64,000 nt of DNA from Anaerolineales bacterium. GTDB taxonomy: Bacteria > Chloroflexota > Anaerolineae > 4572-78 > J111. Location: positions 56,571 through 120,570 of the forward strand of contig JACKAT010000012.1 in NCBI GenBank assembly GCA_020634935.1, given 5' to 3'. This document shows, in pieces, positions 51,922 to 59,730 of the stretch. Each line of letters opens with the position of its first letter. Position 1 is the stretch's first letter. The position numbers and the translations under genes are program-made. The notes under the pieces are model-generated. The model saw only the letters and a program-made list of their open reading frames with translations, ran no database searches and was not told where the DNA came from.

Positions 51922-54363
51922 ATGACTGAAGAAACTCGGGCTATATCGGTCAGAGCGGCACCGAGTGGGCCGGACAAAGTGACAACGACTAATGGCTGGA
52001 CGGACGTACCGGATTTGCGAGGAAGCATCGTCACGGTAGCCAACAGCGATGTGGAGATCACGGTCAGCGGTGAGGTGAGCACATCGAGTGGAAAACGGAT
52101 GTTTATGCGAGCATTGGTCGATGGCCGACCGGCACAGCCTTCAGATGTGGTTTTTGCCATCGGAGGATTTACCGGGACCCACTCGTTTACGTTTACCAAG
52201 GAGAATTTGAGAGCAGGTCCGCATACAGTGCAAATGCAATGGTTAGTTGATGCCGGAGGCCGGGCCAGCATCGGCGACCGAACGTTGTCACTGTATGCGT
52301 CTCCTGAACTCACAGCGACCGGCGGATTGACGGTCAGAGCGGCGCCGAGTGGGCCGGACAAGGTGACAACGACTAATGGCTGGACGGACGTACCGGATTT
52401 GCGAGGAAGCATCACCACGGCAGCCAACAGCGATTTGGAGATCACGGTCAGCGGCGAGGTGAGTACATCGAGTGGAAAACGGATGTTTATGCGGGCCTTG
52501 GTCGATGGCCGGCCGGCGCAGCCTTCAGATGTGGTCTTTGCCGTCGGGGGATTTACCGGGACCCACTCATTTACCTTTACCCAGGAGAATTTGAGAGCAG
52601 GTCTGCATACAGTGCAAATGCAATGGTTAGTCGATACCGAAGGTCGGGCCAGCATCGGTGACCGAACATTGTCCCTGTATGCGTCTCCCGAACTCACAGC
52701 GACAGGTGGATTGACGGTCAAAGCGGCGCCGAGTGGGCCGGACAAGGTGACAACATCTCATGGCTGGACAGACGTACCGGATTTACGAGGAAGTATCGCC
52801 ACGGCAGCCAACAGCGATGTGGAGATCACGGTCAGCGGCGAGGTGAGCACGTCGGGTGGAAAACGGATGTTTATGCGAGCGTTGATCGATGGCCGGCCGG
52901 CGCAGCCTTCGGATGTGGTCTTTGCCATCGGAGGATTTACCGGAACCCACTCATTTACCTTTACCCAGGAGAATTTGGGAGCGGGTCCGCACACGGTGCA
53001 AATCCAATGGTTAGTCGATGCCGGAGGCCGGGCCAGCATCGGCGACCGAACATTGTCCCTGAATTACCTCCAGGGACAGGCGCCGGATTTAAGCAAGCCA
53101 TTTTATGGGCTACAGCCGGTAGTCGGCCAGCGAAAGGTGCTCGTCATTTTGTGGGATCCTCATCGGCCTGAACATCCCGCTCCATCCAAAAGCGCGGTTG
53201 AAAATCTCATCTTTGGACCAAGGCCAAGCGTTAGAGACTATTTTCTGGAGAATTCGGGCGGGTGCTTCACAATAGAAAATGCCGGGGTATTGGGCTGGTA
53301 TCCGGCTCTCCATCCCTGGCAACTATACTGGCGGGAGGGTCCTTATAACCCTGCAAATTTAACTGCGGGCGATAGACACCGGTGGGTTGATGTGCAGGGT
53401 AAGTATGGCGCCCCCGGTTCAATTCGCTATCTGGATGACGATGGTTTTATCGGAGGCCATTCGCATAAATGGGCCGAAGCGGTTACAACCGCAAGCGCAC
53501 ATTTTAATTACAATCCGTATGATGTAGACAAGAATCAGCTTTTGACGCCCGACGAATTGACTGTTCTGATGGTAATCCCCCAAAATAGTCCCTTCGGGAC
53601 CCAAAGACCTGTGGTCGGCCGGCACTTACCCACCGAACAGCCCTTGATGGTCGATGGGGTGAGAATAAATTCAATTGTCGAGGCTTACATTGGGTCGCCT
53701 CCGAGTCTGGGTGTTGTCGCCCACGAACTGTCTCATATCCTTTTGGGGACAGGCGATATGTACTTCAGCTTCTTCCAGCCTTACGCAGCGGGACCTTATT
53801 CCTTGATGGATCAGTCGCCGCACAACCCACCTCATTTAGACCCGTTCCACAAGTTAAGACTAGGCTGGTTAACGCCCAAGATTATCACTTCCGACGGGTG
53901 GTACACCATCCGTAGCGTTGAAACTCATCACGAAGTATCCATTCTCTACGACCCAATTCGAGGTGATGACGAGTATTTCATCATCGAGAATCGCTGGAAA
54001 GGAACTTCCTATGATCAATTCTTGCCGGACCAGGGCCTAGCGATCTGGCATATTATGGAGAACCCCGCTATCTTTGATACGCTGCCGGTACCGCCAAATG
54101 TTAACGCGCTACAATGGAATGATCCCAAGTGGAAGGGATGGTCACGGCGAGGGATTAGAATGATTCGACCCATTTATGGCCCGCCCATTAATTGGTCGCT
54201 GTGGGATGGGGCTAACCCGCAAACAGGATATAATTTGTTGTCGATTGATCCAAACCCTAACCACGTCACGTTAAGATGGGCCGATGGTTCGCCCAGTGGA
54301 TTCTCTATTATGTCATTTCCACCGGCAAGTTCGCAAATGACGATATATGTCAAGGTGAATTGA
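51922..54363 (+). CDS. M6-like metalloprotease with three tandem beta domains
   Basis: The start is set at ATG 51922, where AAGGAGG lies 8 nt upstream; the frame also opens at 51826. The 813-residue protein has three nearly identical 128-residue beta domains (APSGPDKVTTTNGWTDVPDL ... GDRTLSLY), each encoded by 384 bp, the third cut short. An M6-like catalytic region follows, with zinc motif HELSHILLGTGD (from about residue 604) and an EF-hand-like loop DVDKNQLLTPDE (about 534). No signal peptide or membrane helix is seen, which is odd for this secreted family. The repeats probably bind a surface or substrate. Confidence 0.85.
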   Translation: MTEETRAISVRAAPSGPDKVTTTNGWTDVPDLRGSIVTVANSDVEITVSGEVSTSSGKRMFMRALVDGRPAQPSDVVFAIGGFTGTHSFTFTKENLRAGPHTVQMQWLVDAGGRASIGDRTLSLYASPELTATGGLTVRAAPSGPDKVTTTNGWTDVPDLRGSITTAANSDLEITVSGEVSTSSGKRMFMRALVDGRPAQPSDVVFAVGGFTGTHSFTFTQENLRAGLHTVQMQWLVDTEGRASIGDRTLSLYASPELTATGGLTVKAAPSGPDKVTTSHGWTDVPDLRGSIATAANSDVEITVSGEVSTSGGKRMFMRALIDGRPAQPSDVVFAIGGFTGTHSFTFTQENLGAGPHTVQIQWLVDAGGRASIGDRTLSLNYLQGQAPDLSKPFYGLQPVVGQRKVLVILWDPHRPEHPAPSKSAVENLIFGPRPSVRDYFLENSGGCFTIENAGVLGWYPALHPWQLYWREGPYNPANLTAGDRHRWVDVQGKYGAPGSIRYLDDDGFIGGHSHKWAEAVTTASAHFNYNPYDVDKNQLLTPDELTVLMVIPQNSPFGTQRPVVGRHLPTEQPLMVDGVRINSIVEAYIGSPPSLGVVAHELSHILLGTGDMYFSFFQPYAAGPYSLMDQSPHNPPHLDPFHKLRLGWLTPKIITSDGWYTIRSVETHHEVSILYDPIRGDDEYFIIENRWKGTSYDQFLPDQGLAIWHIMENPAIFDTLPVPPNVNALQWNDPKWKGWSRRGIRMIRPIYGPPINWSLWDGANPQTGYNLLSIDPNPNHVTLRWADGSPSGFSIMSFPPASSQMTIYVKVN
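51955..53060 (+). repeat. Three 384-bp tandem repeats inside the M6-like gene
   Basis: Copies start at 51955, 52339 and 52723 (exact period 384 bp); the third ends near 53060. They differ by scattered substitutions, many at third positions, so duplication was recent or gene conversion keeps them alike. Confidence 0.93.
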
Positions 54364-54400
54364 TTGCTAAAATATTACTGCTTCTGATTTCGTTCCCGTA

Positions 54401-54447
54401 GGGCGAGGTGGTGAGCCTGGGTGAGCGCCACCTTCATCACCTCGCCC
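54401..54447. repeat. Inverted repeat after the M6-like gene
   Basis: GGGCGAGGTGGTGA (54401-54414) is mirrored by TCATCACCTCGCCC (54434-54447) with one mismatch. It could be a terminator without a T-run or a dispersed repeat. The remaining 54448-54662 holds no recognised feature. Confidence 0.6.
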
Positions 54448-54662
54448 GGTTTTGCACTGGCGTAGGGGGGGAGCGTAATTATGTCTTCACTTACTAATCA
54501 AGATAGGTAACTTTTGGTAAATCTACTCCAAACTGAGTATACTGAACAGCAGATGATCAACACGATACTGTCACAGCCGATTATAAACCGATCTAGAGGG
54601 ACCTGTTTGAGCTAATCGAAGACCGGATAATCAGGGTAGAGCGAAGTTAAAGTAAAGGCACG

Positions 54663-55460
54663 ATGATGACCGATGAGAGTCAAACCGAAAAAACCATCAA
54701 ATCCATCGCTGAGGTGATTGACCAGGCCGAACACATTCTTTTTATTACGGGGGCCGGTATTTCGGCTGACTCCGGGCTGCCGACTTACCGTGGTGTGGGT
54801 GGGCTGTATGAAGATGAGTTTACCGCCGAAGGGATCAGCATCGAAATGGCGCTAAGCGCTTATATGTTTACTCGGCGGCCCGATATCACCTGGAAATATT
54901 TGTGGCAAATTGGATCGGCTTGTCATGGGGCGAGCTTCAATCGGGCCCATGAGATTATCGCCCTGATCCAGCAGCGCAAACCGAATTCGGTCGTCTTAAC
55001 CCAAAATATCGATGGCTTGCATCGAGCCGCCGGAACCACTAACCTCATTGAAGTTCACGGCCACGCGTTTGATCTGTACTGTACCCGCTGCCGGGCCAAT
55101 TTCTCAGCCGCCGATGTCATTGCTAATTATGAAGTAAAACCTTCACTACCACCCTTATGCCCCCGCTGCGACGGCATGATTAGACCGGATGTCGTTCTCT
55201 TCGGCGAACAGTTACCGGATGGGGCCGTTTCCGCTATGATGGGGCTAGCTTTCCAACCCATCGATCTGGTCATTGCCATTGGTACGTCCAGTTCATTCCC
55301 CTACATTTTGAAGCCGCTCATTGACGCTCGCTATCGCGGCGCGCCGACCGTGGAAATCAACCCGGCTGACACGCACGTTTCGGACATTGTAACCTACCGT
55401 TTGAAACTACGCGCAGCCGAGGCGATGGAGAAAATTTGGCGTTATTTTGCGGAGCAGTGA
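54663..55460 (+). CDS. Sir2-family NAD-dependent protein deacylase
   Basis: The 265-residue sirtuin has NAD motif ITGAGISADSGLPTYRG (about 28-44), TQNIDGLH (about 118-125) and catalytic His in EVHGHAF (about 138). The zinc Cys pairs are CTRC and CPRC, followed by PDVVLFGE and IAIGTSSSF. It removes acyl groups from lysines, consuming NAD. It ends 25 bp from the convergent msrA. Nothing shows the target protein. An acetyltransferase partner is not adjacent. Confidence 0.94.
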   Translation: MMTDESQTEKTIKSIAEVIDQAEHILFITGAGISADSGLPTYRGVGGLYEDEFTAEGISIEMALSAYMFTRRPDITWKYLWQIGSACHGASFNRAHEIIALIQQRKPNSVVLTQNIDGLHRAAGTTNLIEVHGHAFDLYCTRCRANFSAADVIANYEVKPSLPPLCPRCDGMIRPDVVLFGEQLPDGAVSAMMGLAFQPIDLVIAIGTSSSFPYILKPLIDARYRGAPTVEINPADTHVSDIVTYRLKLRAAEAMEKIWRYFAEQ

Positions 55461-55485
55461 CAAGCCCCTTACTTCCTACTTCTTC

Positions 55486-56181
55486 TTACCCAAACCGCCG
55501 CACCGTTTTCCATAAATCAGCTTGCGCGGCTGATGACAACCCCAGGCTGTTAATTTCTTCTTCCAGTTGGGCCAATGTGCTGTATCCACCGACATACCCA
55601 TTTAATCGTGCCGCCGCTGTAGAATTTATCCAATCCGTTGGCCGGCGATATATTTCCAGGATATCGGCCCAAATCCGGGGCGAATGCTGCAGCAAATATT
55701 TGTGGTGGTAATTCTCCGCCAGATAAAAAGTCGAAGCCGGAATGATCTCGGTGTGGATTTTCCGGTTGAAGAAGCGCCCGGTCTTTTCTTCAGAAATGGC
55801 CGTTTTCGAGCGTTCCGCCTGGCGCAGTTGGCGATCATTGTGCACAAAGACGGCGGCTTTGTACTGTTGGCTCCACGACCCGCGGGTAGGATTGTGGCTG
55901 TTCCAGAAAATCGCCAGCAGTTCATCGTAGGTGATGACCGTCGGATCGTAATCGATTTGCAGCGTTTCGGTGTGATTGCCCAGGCTATAATAAGTGGGAT
56001 TAACTTTTTTCCCGCCCGTGTAGCCCACCCGGGTGCGTACCACGCCTTTTAGACTCCCAAACTGGGCGTCTGGTCCCCAGAATCAACCCAGAGCAAAGGT
56101 CGCGGTTTCAACTTTGGCCGGCGCGGCCTGATCGATCGGGGGAATAGTGGCGACGTTAGTTTGTTGATCGGTATTCAACAT
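55486..56181 (-). CDS. msrA: Peptide methionine sulfoxide reductase MsrA, probable selenoprotein
   Basis: Read through one TGA, the frame gives 231 residues from ATG 56181 (MLNTDQQTNV), with AAAGG 8 nt upstream. The first conserved motif reads ATFALG-U-FWGPDAQFG, where U is the TGA codon at 56085-56083 (residue 33), exactly the catalytic Cys of GCFWG. The rest is normal MsrA: VVRTRVGYTGG, NHTETLQIDYDP, FWNSHNPT. No Cys occurs anywhere else. A SECIS-like hairpin begins 11 nt after the TGA. Without readthrough the frame would start at GTG 56043 and lack the active site. It reduces methionine-S-sulfoxide. A point-mutated pseudogene is the alternative. Confidence 0.85.
56051..56071 (-). promoter_or_regulatory. 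Candidate bacterial SECIS element
   Basis: On the mRNA, AGAC-G-CCCA, loop GUU, UGGG-A-GUCU: eight base pairs interrupted by one G-A mismatch. It begins 11 nt after the UGA; the apical loop begins with G, 20 nt after the UGA. This agrees with the known bacterial SECIS layout (short upper stem, G at the loop start, 16-37 nt spacing). Confidence 0.7.
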
Positions 56182-56478
56182 GTTCGTGACCTTTCTACTT
56201 ATCGTATGGAAGAAATTATTATAACCACAATACGCTCAATTTCTTACATACGTATTAACAGCCACCAACATCCCCGATGGTATTTCTCGCCTGTTTTGAT
56301 CGATTTGGTAGCACAACATTAAACTGTAGAGACGTGAGAACGACGGAAGAACGATCAAATAATCGACAGAATTGACATGATTGTCACGATTTTATCGATC
56401 ATCATTCGGTAAATCTTGCCGTAGGTCCTGGCTAAATTTTTTCACCACGGTTTAGGGCAGAGCTACCATCGATTTAGT
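56182..56478. other. Intergenic region upstream of msrA
   Basis: AT-rich and without a recognised gene. TGACATGATTGTCA (about 56370-56383) is a small inverted repeat that could be an operator. No clear promoter pair was found. Confidence 0.45.
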
Positions 56479-57057
56479 TTATGACAGAAGCTCTTTTTCT
56501 AACGCATCTAAAGAGAGGTGAACGAAATGATCCAGGAGGAAGGGCTTAACGCCGGTTGAATTGGATAAGGCTCGCCGGGTAAGCAGCTCATACCCTTCGG
56601 CGGTTAGGCCAATCACGGCATCGAGCACGCGACCAAACGCATAGGCCACTTCTAAGCCGCGTTCCGCCCCATACGTATCGACCGCTTTTTGAAAAAAGAC
56701 CAGCCGCATTTTGTTGGCCACACTGATCATAAATTGATTGTGGACATCACGCCGGACGTGCGCCAAGCCAATCCGCGCCTGATTACTCAGAAATGCGTAA
56801 GCATCCGTGACCTCAAACAAAGACAGATACCACTTAAGCAATGTATCTTCACGCTCTGCTCGTTCAGCAGTATGGAAAACCGCCGCTGTCCGCGAGTGGT
56901 CAAACAGCGTGTCGTAAAATATCTGGACAAGTTCATCACCCCACTCCATAGCTTGGGGTGCGACTTCACTAAGAAGGTCAAAATCGGCTTGACTTAAGCC
57001 GGTTAGGGCTTCAACGGTCTCAATCCCTCTTACGAAATCTCGTCTCACCAAATACAT
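56479..57057 (-). CDS. Protoglobin-domain protein
   Basis: The start is set at ATG 57057 (MYLVRRDFVRG), right after AGGAG; the frame from 57102 lacks this. The 192-residue protein fits the protoglobin domain of globin-coupled sensors: helices with VEALTGLSQADFDLL, the proximal haem His in QARIGLAHVRRDVHNQFM (near 107), and no output domain. It would bind O2, CO or NO at haem. Its neighbour msrA repairs oxidised methionine, so an oxygen- or redox-stress theme is possible. A terminator hairpin and a 12-bp palindrome lie just upstream. Confidence 0.85.
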   Translation of the reverse strand: MYLVRRDFVRGIETVEALTGLSQADFDLLSEVAPQAMEWGDELVQIFYDTLFDHSRTAAVFHTAERAEREDTLLKWYLSLFEVTDAYAFLSNQARIGLAHVRRDVHNQFMISVANKMRLVFFQKAVDTYGAERGLEVAYAFGRVLDAVIGLTAEGYELLTRRALSNSTGVKPFLLDHFVHLSLDALEKELLS

Positions 57058-57097
57058 TATCCTCTCCTTTACGGGCTTGCTAGCCAAGAACAATAAG

Positions 57098-57109
57098 AGC
57101 AACGTTGCT
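57098..57109. promoter_or_regulatory. 12-bp palindrome upstream of the protoglobin gene
   Basis: AGCAACGTTGCT is a perfect palindrome between the leader terminator and the protoglobin start, 41 bp before the ATG. It could be an operator or a small hairpin. Confidence 0.4.
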
Positions 57110-57110
57110 A

Positions 57111-57135
57111 TTAAAAAACCGGCTTCGAGCCGGTC
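57111..57135 (-). terminator. Terminator hairpin in the protoglobin leader
   Basis: On the minus strand ACCGGCTCGAAGCCGGT is followed by a run of T (plus-strand A-run, 57113-57118). It lies about 60 nt before the protoglobin ATG, in the same direction, with no gene ending upstream on this strand. Attenuation is possible. Confidence 0.65.
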
Positions 57136-57452
57136 TAGATTTGAATAGATTGGGGGCTTGGAATTTTGTTGTTAAGAAATGATAGGAAGTTAATGAACGA
57201 ACTGGATGAAGCTCAAATGGCTAGATCAAGGTCGCCCCCTCGTTCTCAAATAAGCAACTTGAAACTAATGTAACAACTATCTCTTAATTCCTTGTAAAAA
57301 TTTAATTAGAATTTGGTTAGAGTCATTTTCATTTTAATCGAATTTAATAAGAGCTTAACAAACTCTTCAACCGGGCTTAACCGACTCTTTAATCAAAAGG
57401 ACTATGGTGTGTCATAGCCATCCCACAACGATACTTTGGCCAAGAGGTAAGG

Positions 57453-58376
57453 ATGAGTACGCCTACATTGCAAGAGCAGCTCAAAAACCAGGGATTTGTC
57501 GTTATCCGGCAGCTTCTCTCGAACCAGGAAGTGGACTTTTATGTGAATAAATTAGAGGAACGCTCTGGCATCACCAAAGAGAACTTTAATGCCCAGGGCG
57601 CGGGTCGGGGGTTCGACCCAAAAGGCCGGCAGGCGTCGTGGAATTTGCCCGACGGGGTCTCGAAGTCGCCCGATTTCTGGCCGCTGATCTATCACGAACG
57701 ATTAATCTCAACGGTCAGGGACCTGTTGGGGCCGGACATTCGCTTTTTGCAGCACACCGACTTGCACGTCGGCTTTTCGGCCGTGGCCTGGCACCGCGAC
57801 AGCGTCAACCGCAAATTCGGCAAGGGGCCCGATTGGGACGAGTCGCAAGCGCCGTATAAAATGGTGCGGGTGGGCCTTTATCTGCAAAGTCACGCCGAGA
57901 GCAGCTTCAAGCTCGGCTTCATCAAGGGCAGCCATCGCCCCGCAACGAACATCACCCTTGGCCGCCGGCTGTCCGAAATCCAGATCACCTGGATGGGCGC
58001 GCTCAGCTACCTATCGCCCAAAGCCCAGCTATGGGCCGCCAACGCCGCATGGATCGCCACCGAACCCGGCGACTGCATTATTTTTGACCCGCGTACCCTG
58101 CACTCCGGCAGCTACATCACCGGCCCTAAATACTCGATGTTTGTGGCGTATGGGATCGAAAACGTCCACTTCTATCATCACCAAAACTATTACCGCCACA
58201 TGCGCAGCGAACTTAACTACGGCGATCTCGACCCGGAGTTAACTCAAACGCTTAAAGCCAAAGGGCTTTACCCGGATCAATTCCCGGTCTACGCTGATAT
58301 TGAAGGCGCGTGGACGCCCGCCCCCGTGTTGAAATCGCTGCTGGCCAAGCGGTTCAAAGACGGAAGTAAGGCGTAG
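57453..58376 (+). CDS. Phytanoyl-CoA dioxygenase (PhyH) family protein
   Basis: In 307 residues, the start has QEQLKNQGFVVIRQLLS, as in PhyH proteins. The iron-binding HxD is in AWHRDSVNRK (about 110-119), and the distal His is in RTLHSGSYI (about 215). The 2-oxoglutarate Arg would lie shortly after. It is an Fe(II)/2-oxoglutarate hydroxylase of a small molecule; the substrate is unknown. It stands beside the nonulosonate genes, on the other strand, so a role in tailoring the same glycan is possible but unproven. Confidence 0.87.
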   Translation: MSTPTLQEQLKNQGFVVIRQLLSNQEVDFYVNKLEERSGITKENFNAQGAGRGFDPKGRQASWNLPDGVSKSPDFWPLIYHERLISTVRDLLGPDIRFLQHTDLHVGFSAVAWHRDSVNRKFGKGPDWDESQAPYKMVRVGLYLQSHAESSFKLGFIKGSHRPATNITLGRRLSEIQITWMGALSYLSPKAQLWAANAAWIATEPGDCIIFDPRTLHSGSYITGPKYSMFVAYGIENVHFYHHQNYYRHMRSELNYGDLDPELTQTLKAKGLYPDQFPVYADIEGAWTPAPVLKSLLAKRFKDGSKA

Positions 58377-58384
58377 AACAAGTG

Positions 58385-58434
58385 GGAGCGACAAAGTTTA
58401 CTTTGACCCTTGACAAAGCAAGCTTTGTCGCTCC
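58385..58434. repeat. 50-bp palindromic element, copy 1
   Basis: It has outer arms GGAGCGACAAAG and CTTTGTCGCTCC with an inner ACAAAGCAAGCTTTGT palindrome. The same 50-bp element is found twice at 60778-60891. It lies 9 bp after the PhyH stop. Confidence 0.88.
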
Positions 58435-58493
58435 ATCGCCGGTGCTGTACCACGGGCTTAGTCACCCCCCCATACTCCCTACTCCTTACTTCC

Positions 58494-59612
58494 CTACTCC
58501 CGCTTTAACCGGTAGTGCCGATGCCGCTTATACCACCTCACCCCGATATTTTTCATATCAGACACACTGTTGATATTGTCCTCATTGATCTGCACCATAT
58601 CCACGTACTTAAAGCCAAACTGACACAGCGACTTTTCGATCTCCGTATAAAGGAGCGTGTTAGCCCCGACGCCCCGATGCTCCGGCAGTAAGCCCACGGC
58701 GCTGACATTGACCCACTCCGTTTGGCCACGCTCGCGCAGCAGATGATACCAGCCCCACGGCCACAAGCGTCCTTTGGCTTTTTGCAGCCCCGCCGAAAGA
58801 TCGTGATAGGCAAATAAAAACCCGACAATTTTCTCGCCTTGCATCACCAATTTTATCAGCCGGGGGTCGGCAATGGTCAGCAAGCTGTCGATAATCAGCT
58901 TCGTCTCCGCCGGGGAGGGCGGGTAGTAGCTGTGAAGCTGGCTAAACGCCTGGTGATGAACTTCGACGATGTGGGGTATCCATTGCCGCAGCTCCGCTTT
59001 TGAGCCGAAGGTTTTGACCCAAAACTTCCGGCGTTTTCTGACTGTATCGGCAATCAGATGAAAGCGTTCAGACAGCAGCGGGTGTAAGGGCCGGTAGCCG
59101 GATAAGTAGTCGGTGTCTTTTTCAAAGCCGGCGTCTTTGATGAAGGTATCATAGTAAGGGTAGTTGTAGGTGATCGCCAGCGCGGGCCGGTGCTCAAAGC
59201 CTTCGACCAGCACGCTGCCATCCACCCCAATCAACCCGCGCGGGCCGATAATGCCCGTCAACCCGTTGGCCTTGGTCCAAGCCAGGGCGGTGTCGAACAG
59301 CGCCCGCGCCGCTTCGATATCCTCAGCTACCTCAAAATATCCGAAGAAGGCGGTATTACGGCCGCGATAATCGTTATAGTTCCGATTATTCAACATCGCT
59401 ATACGGCCCAGGGTTTGCCCCTCGCTCTCCACCACAAAAAAGTCGGCTGTCGAGTGGCGGTAGTAAGGGTGTTTTCGCCGATTCATTACCGCTTTGGCCG
59501 ACGAAACCAGCGGCGGCACCCATTGGGCGCAGCCGCGATACAGGTCAAACGGGAAGGCCACAAATTGCCTAACGTCTCGTTTACGGGTTGTATCCAGTTG
59601 GCGAACGCGCAT
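58494..59612 (-). CDS. GNAT-like acyltransferase, unknown substrate
   Basis: The start is set at ATG 59612 (MRVRQLDTTRKR); a TTG at 59651 precedes it and neither has a strong ribosome site. In 372 residues, an N-terminal half with AFPFDLYRGCAQWVPPL and FFVVESEGQTLGRIAML has the look of a degenerate GNAT domain. A C-terminal GNAT-like half carries VNVSAVGLLPEHRGVGANTL (about 315-334), the acetyl-CoA loop. This architecture is known in uncharacterised GNAT-like proteins. It may modify an amino sugar or lipid. It is near the nonulosonate cluster on the same strand, after a strong inverted repeat. Confidence 0.8.
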   Translation of the reverse strand: MRVRQLDTTRKRDVRQFVAFPFDLYRGCAQWVPPLVSSAKAVMNRRKHPYYRHSTADFFVVESEGQTLGRIAMLNNRNYNDYRGRNTAFFGYFEVAEDIEAARALFDTALAWTKANGLTGIIGPRGLIGVDGSVLVEGFEHRPALAITYNYPYYDTFIKDAGFEKDTDYLSGYRPLHPLLSERFHLIADTVRKRRKFWVKTFGSKAELRQWIPHIVEVHHQAFSQLHSYYPPSPAETKLIIDSLLTIADPRLIKLVMQGEKIVGFLFAYHDLSAGLQKAKGRLWPWGWYHLLRERGQTEWVNVSAVGLLPEHRGVGANTLLYTEIEKSLCQFGFKYVDMVQINEDNINSVSDMKNIGVRWYKRHRHYRLKRE

Positions 59613-59669
59613 AGGTTGTCTACCGAAGATAGGGGTTGGGGTGACAATCAATCGACATGGTTAAAGGCT

Positions 59670-59710
59670 GGAGATTAGGAGATTATTCAATGGGTAATCT
59701 CCTAATCTCC
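59670..59710. repeat. Perfect 16-bp inverted repeat after neuB
   Basis: GGAGATTAGGAGATTA (59670-59685) is exactly mirrored by TAATCTCCTAATCTCC (59695-59710), and a third partial copy (CAATCTCTAATCTCCC) follows to 59726. It lies between the neuB stop and the GNAT-like gene and may act as a terminator. Confidence 0.85.
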
Positions 59711-59730
59711 CAATCTCTAATCTCCCTTAT

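Noticed and set aside
55486..56043. MsrA starting at GTG 56043 as a complete 185-residue protein
   Set aside because: It would lack the whole GCFWG active-site segment, which is present just upstream and in frame across a TGA.
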